From contig CATOSP010000002.1 in the NCBI GenBank assembly GCA_951812625.1, forward strand, positions 1,404,880 to 1,468,879: a stretch of 64,000 bases of DNA. The letters are read 5' to 3'. This document shows, piece after piece, positions 43,951 to 51,238 of this stretch; positions within the stretch are counted from its first letter, which is position 1; each line of letters begins with the position of its first letter. The position numbers and the translations under genes were made by a program. Source of the DNA: an uncultured Dehalococcoidia bacterium. Lineage in GTDB: Bacteria > Chloroflexota > Dehalococcoidia > Lucifugimonadales > UBA3495. The notes beneath the pieces were generated by a model. The model had not been told where the DNA came from, searched no databases, and worked only from the letters and a program-made list of their open reading frames with translations.

Positions 43951-44736
43951 TCAGGATGTCTGTCCTGACAGTGACACGTCACCAGCTGTCATGGTCAACA
44001 GTTCCCCGTTGTCCACACGGAGCATTAGATTTCCGGAGCTATCCACCCCGACCGCCACGCCCTCCCAGGTTTCATCACGCCATGAAACCATTACTCTCTG
44101 GCCGATGGTGTCCAGCAACGACTGCCATTCTTCCCGGGCCGAACCACCTTCCCGAGCCTGAGCGTACAACGTGTCCAGTTCAATGAGCAACTGCCGGAGG
44201 ACTTCATCCCTTGCCACCGGAGCGCTTGCCAGATCCTCAAGACATCCAGCTATGTCGGAAATCTCGGGATGGCTGGTGGTGTCGAGACCAATGTTGATCC
44301 CAATCCCTACCACCGCATATGAGATTTCGGTTCCTGAGGCCGCTGTTTCCACCAGGACCCCGGATACCTTCTTCCCCCCGATTAATACGTCGTTAGGCCA
44401 CTTTATGCGAGGGTCCAGAGCGGTTGTCTTGCGGATGGCGCGAACCACGGAAACCGCGCTGATCATGGTGAGCTCCCGTAGAACTTCGAGGGTCGGTCGG
44501 AACAGCACAGAGAGGTGAATGTTCCCTGATCCGGAGACCCAATTCCTGCCGAATCTTCCACGCCCTGAAGTTTGGTGCTCCGCCATGACCACCAAGCCCT
44601 CTTCGGCACCTTCTTCCGCCAGACGACGCGTATCGTCCATCGTTGACCCGACCTCCTGATAGTAGAGGAAGCGATTGCCGATGGTCTTAGTGAAGATTCC
44701 CTTGCGTATCGCCTGGGATACTGGGTTTGACGTCAT
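43951..44736 (-). CDS. birA: Biotin-[acetyl-CoA-carboxylase] ligase (no DNA-binding domain)
   Basis: A 261-residue BPL. FLYYQEVGSTMDDTRRLAEEGAEEG is followed by the biotin/ATP loop TSGRGRFGRNWVSGSGNIHLS, then KWPNDVLIGGKKVSGVLVE with the catalytic lysine, VVGIGINIG and a C-terminal SH3-like repressor-fold domain (GQRVMVSWRDETWEGVAVGV). It attaches biotin to carboxyl carrier proteins. There is no N-terminal helix-turn-helix, so it cannot act as a bio-operon repressor. The frame opens at TTG 44811, but that TTG is part of the -35 of a good promoter. The ATG at 44736 is used. Confidence 0.88.
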   Translation of the reverse strand: MTSNPVSQAIRKGIFTKTIGNRFLYYQEVGSTMDDTRRLAEEGAEEGLVVMAEHQTSGRGRFGRNWVSGSGNIHLSVLFRPTLEVLRELTMISAVSVVRAIRKTTALDPRIKWPNDVLIGGKKVSGVLVETAASGTEISYAVVGIGINIGLDTTSHPEISDIAGCLEDLASAPVARDEVLRQLLIELDTLYAQAREGGSAREEWQSLLDTIGQRVMVSWRDETWEGVAVGVDSSGNLMLRVDNGELLTMTAGDVSLSGQTS

Positions 44737-44781
44737 CTTATTCACGAAATTGAGGGGTGGAATCTTGTGGAAAACGACGGG

Positions 44782-44811
44782 ATGATACTGAGCGATGGGA
44801 ATGAGTGTCAA
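44782..44811 (-). promoter_or_regulatory. Sigma70-type promoter of birA
   Basis: On the minus strand TTGACA (44811-44806), an 18-base spacer and TATCAT (44787-44782). It decides the birA start. Confidence 0.65.
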
Positions 44812-45411
44812 CCTGTATACGAACGTTGCACGGCGAGTTTGCAGTGGCTAGAGACCTGTCATTCGGGTCATTCACTGATACAGTCCGCTCAGGGTAGATT
44901 CCCGCATCAGCTATTGGCGGCTATATGAACGGTCCTGGAACGTACCAGTGTCGTTCACAGTCTCCCACCGGTTGCCAGGGGTGGCATGTGACTAGTGGGA
45001 GCTGTCAACAAGGCAAGCCGATTCCAAGGACACAAGGTGCGAGCGGGAGATGGGAACCCGTTGACCACCGGCTTCATTACGAACCTCAACACGGACCTCA
45101 ACGTTACGATCATAACAAGAGCCTAACTGGCAAACCTCTTGCTAATAGCGTTTATGGACGGCAATCGCGGCACATGCGCGTGGCGAAGCACGGATAACAC
45201 CCTCCGTCCGACAGTCCAAGGTCACGGATGTCCTCACAAGTCCCGGAATCCACTCGGCCAACGAGCTACTGAAGCAACGGGAGAGCCCCGCTGACCCAAA
45301 TCTCGCCCTTCAGTGGAGTGACTGCAACCCAATGCGTTTGCGCAACAAGAGCACTGCCAGGGTTGCCTGGGTACACCAGAGATGTTGGCAACGCACTCCG
45401 GCCCCTTGGGG
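44812..45411. other. 600-bp stretch without a recognised gene, lower GC
   Basis: Between birA and the 3' end of glyS, both on the minus strand. One 90-codon frame on the plus strand (44925-45197) has no ribosome site, but its second half (KPIPRTQGASGRWEPVDHRL, then HYEPQHGPQRYDHN) has a composition unlike random frames here. I looked for RNase P RNA, tmRNA, SRP RNA and tRNA signatures on both strands and found none. Confidence 0.5.
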
Positions 45412-46731
45412 TCACCACCCATGCTCTATCTTGTCCTGAAGCGTGGCTACCAGCTTGGTTACCGGCACGCGGCTCTGGTGCATCGTGTCGCGGTCGCGGA
45501 TTGTCACCTGCTGGTCTTCAAGGCTGTCGAAGTCCACCGTGACACAGAAAGGGGTGCCAATCTCGTCCTGCCTTCGGTAGCGGCGCCCAATGCTCTGTGC
45601 GTCGTCGTATTGCACAGCAAAGTGCCGACGGAGCTGCCCGTAGATTTCGCGCGCAGTGGGCGTCAAACGCGCGTTGCGGCTCAGGGGCAGTACTGCGACG
45701 GCATATGGGGCCAGCTTCCGGTGTAGGTGCAGCACTACTCTCGTGGCGTTGCCGTCTGGCTCCTCATCGTATGAGTCCAGCCAGAAAGCCAGGACAGCCC
45801 GGTCTAGCCCACCGGAGGGTTCAATGACGTGAGGAAAGTAACGGGTCTGGGTCTCATCGTCGAAGTAGGTCAGGTCCTCTCCACTGGACTGGGAGTGCTG
45901 GCGCAGGTCGTAGTCGGTCCGGTCGGCGATGCCCTCCAGTTCTGCCCAGCCCCATGGGAATCGGTACTCGATGTCGTAGCAGTCGTTGGCGTAGTGGGCC
46001 AACTCGTCCGAGCCGTGCTGACGGAGGCGGAGATTGTCCCGGCGGATACCGTGGGCCACGTACCACTCCAGGCGGGTGGCAACCCAACTCTGGAGCCATT
46101 CGCTGTTGGTCCCGGGCTTCACGAAAAACTCGACCTCCATCTGCTCGAATTCACGTGTTCGGAAGGTAAAGTTGCCCGGCGTAATCTCGTTGCGGAATGC
46201 CTTGCCGATCTGGGCGATGCCGAAAGGCAGTTTCTTCCGGCTGGTATTGAGGACATTGCCGAAGTTGACGAATATCCCCTGGGCCGTCTCCGGACGAAGA
46301 TAGACCTCATGGGCGCTGTCCTCTACCGGACCCATGAAGGTGCGGAACATGAGGTTGAAGCGGCGGGGGGCGGTGAGTTCGCCGCCACAGGCGGGACAGG
46401 CCTCACTTTCCACGTGGTCAGCCCGGAATCGGAGATTGCACTGGCGGCACTCTACCATTGGGTCTGTGAAGTTTTCCACGTGGCCGCTGGCCACCCATGC
46501 CTGTGGATGCATCAGTATGGCAGCGTCCAGCCCCACCATGTCATCCCGCTCAAGGACGATGGAACGCCACCATGCCTCGCGGACGTGGCGCTTTAGCTCG
46601 ACTCCCAAGGGGCCGTAGTCCCAGGTCGATGCAAGCCCGCCGTAGACCTCGCTGCTTTGGAAGACGAACCCCCGGCGCTTGGCCAAGGATAGAATCTTGT
46701 CCATGTCGGCGTGGGGAAGAGTGCGTGCCAA
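45412..46731 (-). CDS. glyS: Glycyl-tRNA synthetase, homodimeric type
   Basis: A 439-residue class II synthetase of the dimeric (archaeal/eukaryotic/Thermus-like) kind. It shows RRGFVFQSSEVYGGLASTWDYGPLGVELKRHV (motif 1 and glycine-site region), a CRQC...CPAC zinc-binding insertion, YLRPETAQGIFVNF, GIAQIGKAFRNEITP, FRTREFEQMEVEFF (motif 2), EPSGGLDRAVLAFWLDSY (motif 3) and a C-terminal anticodon-binding domain. It charges tRNA-Gly. The TTG start is supported by CAGGAG seven bases upstream. No T-box leader is visible in the upstream spacer. Confidence 0.92.
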   Translation of the reverse strand: MARTLPHADMDKILSLAKRRGFVFQSSEVYGGLASTWDYGPLGVELKRHVREAWWRSIVLERDDMVGLDAAILMHPQAWVASGHVENFTDPMVECRQCNLRFRADHVESEACPACGGELTAPRRFNLMFRTFMGPVEDSAHEVYLRPETAQGIFVNFGNVLNTSRKKLPFGIAQIGKAFRNEITPGNFTFRTREFEQMEVEFFVKPGTNSEWLQSWVATRLEWYVAHGIRRDNLRLRQHGSDELAHYANDCYDIEYRFPWGWAELEGIADRTDYDLRQHSQSSGEDLTYFDDETQTRYFPHVIEPSGGLDRAVLAFWLDSYDEEPDGNATRVVLHLHRKLAPYAVAVLPLSRNARLTPTAREIYGQLRRHFAVQYDDAQSIGRRYRRQDEIGTPFCVTVDFDSLEDQQVTIRDRDTMHQSRVPVTKLVATLQDKIEHGW

Positions 46732-47248
46732 GTTAAACTCCTGGTCTCATCAGTTTGAGCAGCAACGGTCGTAAAGTAGAGGACAGATCCGCGGACTTGT
46801 CCCCGAATGGTCTTCCGAAAAGGTTATCAATTCACTGTTCAAGTGTAAACCTGCAAGGAAGCGTCGCAAGCGTCCCGCCTTAGGTGTCGCAGCCTGCTGA
46901 CGCGGGCGGCGCATTCCAACTCTCCATGGATCTGTAGCAGGCCAACCCAGTTGGGGTGTGAATCCCGCTAAGTCTCAGGGCGTCGAAGGAATCTTAATTT
47001 CCCTGCTGTATCCGGACATTCCCGGTACGATCCGGGGCGAGCTTTGACCCATTCTGCCGCATTGGCTGGATTACGCATCAGATATGGATTGTCCCGGAGT
47101 AGCCGTCACCTCAACCGTTCGCAGCACAGATATGATAGGGCAACATGTCAGGCCCTGGAAAGGGGTCAGGTGTCAGTAGGTCGGATCACCTTAGATGGAA
47201 TGCTCCCGAAGGGTCAGAGGGATGATCGGGGTGTCCGGAAGTTACGAG
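46732..47248. other. 517-bp spacer upstream of glyS
   Basis: Lies between the stop of the fused chelatase gene and the start of glyS, both on the minus strand. It contains copy D of the intergenic repeat (47131-47177). No T-box specifier or antiterminator (TGGNACCGCG type) was found, and no convincing small gene. Confidence 0.5.
47131..47177 (+). repeat. Intergenic 45-bp repeat, copy D
   Basis: Begins TATGATAGGGCA, then ATGTC and GGCC, and ends GGAAAGGGGTCAGGTGTCAG. Same block order as copies A-C 46 kb away, showing the element is dispersed and intergenic. Confidence 0.6.
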
Positions 47249-49390
47249 TCAGCCCAAGTTGATGCGCTGGAGCAGCCCCTGCACTTCTTCAGGGGTAAGC
47301 GGTGGTTCGTCGGACGAAGGCAATTGCAGCCGGACCGTGTCGGCCAGCGCCTCGGACTGCAACTCTTCCAGCTTGATATACGGCGCGCCCATAGCCTCGG
47401 CAATGGGTCCGGCCAGTCCCAGGCGCAGGAAGTCCGTTTCGGTGTCGATGACCACCGACTGGATGTGCTGCTCCTTGATGGCGGCGGCCATAGCCTTCGC
47501 CTCTGCGATGGGCAGGCCTATGGCGCTGTGGCTTGAGTCTATGGCATCCCGGCTTCCCATAGCCACGTTGGCCCTTCCGTCTGACAGGAGCACCAGCAGG
47601 GGGAGGACGTTCCGGTCCTTCATCTTCTCGCTCTCGACCACTTCCAGGGCCATAAGGAGGCCCCGGCTCAGAGGTGTCCGTCCCCCGGTGGGCATCTCTC
47701 GCAGATGCACCTGGGCCAGGTCCACGCTGGCGGTAGGAGGCAGGAGCACCTGCGCCGTCGTTCCCCGGAAGGCAATCAGCCCGACACGGTCCCGGCGTTG
47801 GTAGGCGTCCAGGAGCAGGGAGAGTATCGCGCCCTTGACCGCCACCATGCGCCGCTGAGCCCCCATTGAGCCGCTGGCGTCGACAACGAACAAGATCAGG
47901 CTGCCTGTCTTGGTCTCCCGGACCTTCTCGCGCACGTCCCAGGGTTCAATGAATACTCGTGAATCCTCGGGTTCTGGCGGTCCAGTCTCGGTGGCGGCAT
48001 CGAGACGGCGCTGCTGCTGGTGAGGTGCGGCGGCGCGGAGAGTAGCGTCGAGGGCAAGGTCGGATGCCTTATCTTCGGGAGTGGTTGCGCCAACATACCG
48101 GCCCGATGGCGATCCGCTTACTGTCCTGGCCCGCCGTCCCCCGGTGGGCCTTGCACGATGGTCGGGAGGCTTGACCTGTAGAGAGCGGACGGAGAATGGG
48201 GAACCAACCTCGAACCACTGGTCCTGGGGTCCCGATTCCCCGGAAGGATCGGGAGGTTGTTCCTCATGGTCGGGCGGGTCAGGGTCGTCGTCCTGGTCTT
48301 CACCCGACCCGGAATCCTGGTCTGCAGGCTCCCGGTGACGGGGCTGGTTCTGGAACTCCTCGATCATCGAGTCAAGCTGTTCCGTAACCAGGTGGGGTTG
48401 CTGGAAGGGCTGGCGGCGCTGGCGGTGAAGCAACGCCATCTCTGCCGCCTCGCGGACATCTTCAGCGAGGACATCGGTACGGCCCTCGTAGGCCGCGATA
48501 GTGCTGGCCGTCTTATACATCACAATGTCGGCCCGCAGGCCGTCAACCTGGTACTCGGCGCAGATGTCGGTTATCAATCCCAGGGTGTCGTCGGAGACGG
48601 TGACCTGGTCGAGAAGACGCTGGCTTCGGAGAATCCGTTCCCGCTCCCGGGCTTCAACGTCCTGCCAACGGTCCATGAACCCGTAGGGGTCGGCCTCAAA
48701 GTCGATGCGGCGTTTCACCACCTCCCGCCGCTCCTCAGCAGTGAATGCGCTGTCCACTTCCACCGCCAACCCGAAACGGTCGAGAAGCTGGGGCCGCAGG
48801 TCCCCTTCCTCTGGGTTCATGGTGCCCACCAATATGAACTGGGCTGCGTGGCTGATGGAGATGCCTTCCCGCTCGACGTAGTTGCGCCCCATCGCAGCGG
48901 CGTCGAGGAGAACGTCTACCAGGTGATCGTTGAGCAGGTTCACTTCATCGACGTAGAGAATGCCCCGGTGGGTAGTGGCGATAAGGCCCGGCTCGAAGCT
49001 GCGGCTTCCGGTCTTGATGGCTTGCTCGATGTCCAGGGACCCCACCAAGCGGTCCTCCGTCGCTCCAACGGGCAGGTCCACGATGCGGACCTGGCGCGTC
49101 ACTGCAGGGGCTTCCTCGCTCTGGGGTTGGCACCACTGGCACATACCCTGGCGGTTGTCGGGGGCGCAACTGTAGGGGCAGCCCCGGAGCACGGTAACTT
49201 CAGGCAGAAGGGCGGCTAGGGAGCGCACCGCCGTGGACTTAGCAGTGCCTTTCTTGCCGCGAATCAGCACTCCCCCGATCCGTGTGTTGATAGCGTTCAG
49301 CAATAGCGCCCGCTTCATGGCCGTCTGACCGACGATGGCCGTGAACGGGAAACGTGGCTCTGGCCGTTGTTGCAGCTGGTTGGTGGTCAT
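47249..49390 (-). CDS. Fused ChlI-ChlD type metal (cobalt) chelatase AAA+/VWA subunit
   Basis: 713 residues. The AAA+ domain (1 to ~330) has FTAIVGQTAMKRALL, Walker A GKKGTAKS (45-52), a cysteine patch CPYSCAPDNRQGMCQWC, Walker B GILYVDEVN, GTMNPEEGDLRPQLLDRFG and an AAA lid. A very acidic, proline-rich linker (about 350-400) leads to a VWA domain with MIDAS motif VVDASGSMG near 500, then TGGRTPLSRGL and LLSDGRANV. Chelatases use this I/D motor with the large H/CobN subunit to insert Mg or Co. With cobN, cbtA/B and a B12 riboswitch in the same unit, cobalt is inferred. The ATG follows cbtA by 28 bases with no clear ribosome site. Confidence 0.85.
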   Translation of the reverse strand: MTTNQLQQRPEPRFPFTAIVGQTAMKRALLLNAINTRIGGVLIRGKKGTAKSTAVRSLAALLPEVTVLRGCPYSCAPDNRQGMCQWCQPQSEEAPAVTRQVRIVDLPVGATEDRLVGSLDIEQAIKTGSRSFEPGLIATTHRGILYVDEVNLLNDHLVDVLLDAAAMGRNYVEREGISISHAAQFILVGTMNPEEGDLRPQLLDRFGLAVEVDSAFTAEERREVVKRRIDFEADPYGFMDRWQDVEARERERILRSQRLLDQVTVSDDTLGLITDICAEYQVDGLRADIVMYKTASTIAAYEGRTDVLAEDVREAAEMALLHRQRRQPFQQPHLVTEQLDSMIEEFQNQPRHREPADQDSGSGEDQDDDPDPPDHEEQPPDPSGESGPQDQWFEVGSPFSVRSLQVKPPDHRARPTGGRRARTVSGSPSGRYVGATTPEDKASDLALDATLRAAAPHQQQRRLDAATETGPPEPEDSRVFIEPWDVREKVRETKTGSLILFVVDASGSMGAQRRMVAVKGAILSLLLDAYQRRDRVGLIAFRGTTAQVLLPPTASVDLAQVHLREMPTGGRTPLSRGLLMALEVVESEKMKDRNVLPLLVLLSDGRANVAMGSRDAIDSSHSAIGLPIAEAKAMAAAIKEQHIQSVVIDTETDFLRLGLAGPIAEAMGAPYIKLEELQSEALADTVRLQLPSSDEPPLTPEEVQGLLQRINLG

Positions 49391-49418
49391 CGATTAGTGC
49401 GGGACATGCCTTGCGATA

Positions 49419-50201
49419 TCATGCCCCGGTACCGAACTCGCCGGCGGCGCGGAGGTTGCTGTTTGGGTGCTTAGACACGGCGCGCTGTTGCCACATCAGG
49501 GCCAGGGCCACGCCGCCAGACAGGAGCACCCAGACCAGGAACTGGCCGGCAACGGTGAGGGCGCGGAACAACTCCAGCAGGTCGATGGGCACCGGTACAG
49601 GGTCTGGGTTGCCAGGGAAAACGAAGGCCATTATCACCGCCAGGGCTGCGTAGGCTATCAACGTTACGCCGTACCATATCCTGCGGGAGGAAAACTCGCT
49701 AAATTGCAGGTTAACGCGCCGGACCATGTCCAGAACGACCGCCACCGCAACCGCAGAGATGATGATGAACAGGGTCTGCCCCAGCTGGCGCGCCAGGAGT
49801 GTTCCCTCATCGCCCACGCCGGGCGGGTTGAGCGGGTACTTGATGAACGGAAAGAGGGAAATACTCCAGAATCCCAATGCGCCCACGGTGAGGGCCACCC
49901 AGATGATGGGCCACCGGGGGGCTGTGCGTTGCAGTATCACGAAACCGGCTGCGAATACCAACCCGAGAATCGCGCCATAAATCATCGTCCCCAACGCCAT
50001 ACCGATCCGCTGGACACCCAGCGAAACATCAGTGCTCGGTCCTTCCTCAGCGGCGGGAGAGGGCATGGCTTCGGCAGATCTTTGTTCTTCCAGGACTATG
50101 GCGCGTTCCATCACCGGGACGGTGAACAGATTGTGGAATCCACCTACCAAAAGGCCAGCGATCGCTCCAATGATCACGGATGTGAGTAGCAGCCGCTTCA
50201 T
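49419..50201 (-). CDS. cbtA: Cobalt transporter subunit CbtA
   Basis: A 260-residue membrane protein of the CbtA family. It has an N-terminal helix GAIAGLLVGGFHNLFTVPVMERAI, a periplasmic-type acidic stretch, then AIL-GLVFAAGFVIL, WVALTVGALGFWSISLFPFIKYPLNPPGVG and three to four more helices, ending with a short tail. CbtA and CbtB form a B12-regulated cobalt uptake system predicted by comparative genomics. The ATG at 50201 is chosen because AGGAGG lies six bases before it. The upstream 9 codons are dropped. It is downstream of cbtB and upstream of the chelatase motor gene. Confidence 0.85.
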   Translation of the reverse strand: MKRLLLTSVIIGAIAGLLVGGFHNLFTVPVMERAIVLEEQRSAEAMPSPAAEEGPSTDVSLGVQRIGMALGTMIYGAILGLVFAAGFVILQRTAPRWPIIWVALTVGALGFWSISLFPFIKYPLNPPGVGDEGTLLARQLGQTLFIIISAVAVAVVLDMVRRVNLQFSEFSSRRIWYGVTLIAYAALAVIMAFVFPGNPDPVPVPIDLLELFRALTVAGQFLVWVLLSGGVALALMWQQRAVSKHPNSNLRAAGEFGTGA

Positions 50202-50303
50202 TCGAATCCTCCTGTGGCTGTGTCGCAAGTTGGTGGCACAGCCAATTTAACCCGGCAGTAGGGCTGTTCATCCAACCGCGGGTGGGCGCACCGGAAGTGG
50301 GGT

Positions 50304-50355
50304 CCGGGGAGGGGACTAAACCCCTCCCTCCGGGGAGGGGACTAAACCCCTCCCT
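50304..50355. repeat. Two perfect tandem 26-bp repeats, each a hairpin, between cbtB and cbtA
   Basis: Units 50304-50329 and 50330-50355 are identical. Each contains GGGAGGGG-ACTAAA-CCCCTCCC, an 8-bp perfect stem with a 6-base loop. In the cbtB-to-cbtA transcript they form two consecutive GC-rich hairpins without T-tails. Confidence 0.9.
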
Positions 50356-50386
50356 AACGCATGTCGCGCAGTGGTAGAGGGATAGC

Positions 50387-50593
50387 CTAATGGCACATCA
50401 GGGCAATGTGGCGGGCGTGGTGGAAGAACTCGTGGACATAGCCAAGTTTCGTACCAGCCGCGCCAATGACAGCGCCGTGAACGGTGCCGTCCACATAGCC
50501 GACGAAGTAAAGGGCCGCCATGGCCAGCAGGAACCAGGGTATCCACCTGGATAGGCTTGACTGACCGATGTCCCCCGAGAATATGCCTGTCAT
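50387..50593 (-). CDS. cbtB: Cobalt transporter subunit CbtB
   Basis: A 68-residue protein with one membrane helix (WIPWFLLAMAALYFVGYVDG) and the histidine-rich C-terminus VHEFFHHARHIALMCH. The latter is the CbtB hallmark and a probable cobalt-binding site. It acts with CbtA. AGGAGG lies ahead of the ATG. It is too small for many gene callers but well supported by motif and neighbours. Confidence 0.85.
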   Translation of the reverse strand: MTGIFSGDIGQSSLSRWIPWFLLAMAALYFVGYVDGTVHGAVIGAAGTKLGYVHEFFHHARHIALMCH

Positions 50594-50695
50594 ATACTCC
50601 TCCTGTGTTCCGATTTTGGTATCCGGGGTCGAGCCGTTCTAGGGACGGACCTTACTGCCGCTCCCCGGCCGGCATTGCGGTCTGGGGAGATGTTC

Positions 50696-51118
50696 TCAGT
50701 TGGCTGGCGGGGTGCGACGCACGAATATGACGCCGTCTCTGTCGACATATCTCTCCCGCATATCGGTGAAAGCCTTCAACCGGTTAGGTTGCAGTTCGGT
50801 ACGATTGAACTCGTCATCGAGGTATGGGTTCGGGAAATAGCCCCTCAGAAGGGTCTCTTCGTTGTCCCCGGAGAAGCGCACGTAGTAGGTCAACAGGTCT
50901 CCGTGGCTTTCCGATTCCACGAACTGGATCCCAGTCACGTCGTTTATCATGATGTGGAAGTGCCAGTTGTCGGCTTCGACGGTCAGGGACCCCTCGTGGT
51001 ACTCGGGTTCCTTGATTCCCTTTGAGTCGTTCTCGCTGACCACCGGTCCACCGCCAACGACCCACATCATGCCGTCTTCCTTGGTCAGTTCCTTTATCAA
51101 GTCAAGCGCGATTTCCAC
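50696..51118 (-). CDS. Small protein with ChuX/HutX-like pattern in the cobN operon
   Basis: A 140-residue soluble protein. A central stretch, ADNWHFHIMINDVTGIQFVE, then LTYYVRFSGDNEETLLRGYF, recalls the strand pattern of the ChuX/HutX half of heme-handling proteins, and a C-terminal ERYVDRDGVIFVRR follows. If right, it may bind a tetrapyrrole, for instance hold a corrin for CobN or sense it. That is inference only. The GTG at 51118 is used because AGGAGG lies six bases upstream. The frame upstream of it is not protein-like. It lies between cobN and cbtB. Confidence 0.5.
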   Translation of the reverse strand: MEIALDLIKELTKEDGMMWVVGGGPVVSENDSKGIKEPEYHEGSLTVEADNWHFHIMINDVTGIQFVESESHGDLLTYYVRFSGDNEETLLRGYFPNPYLDDEFNRTELQPNRLKAFTDMRERYVDRDGVIFVRRTPPAN

Positions 51119-51238
51119 TGTCCGCCTCCTGGGAGGTGTTGGAAGGTACCAAATGCACGGATTTGTCCGGGGGCATAGTATCATACCTGGCAAGTGAATT
51201 GAGATACTCAATGTGCATCAGTTGCCTGGAGTTCACTC

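Noticed and set aside
44812-45411. Housekeeping RNA (RNase P, tmRNA, SRP) or tRNA in the birA-glyS gap
   Set aside because: None of the conserved core sequences was found on either strand.
46732-47248. T-box leader for glyS
   Set aside because: Searched for the TGGNACCGCG-type antiterminator and a specifier stem on the minus strand; none seen.
50304-50355. CRISPR array
   Set aside because: Only two directly abutting units with no spacers.
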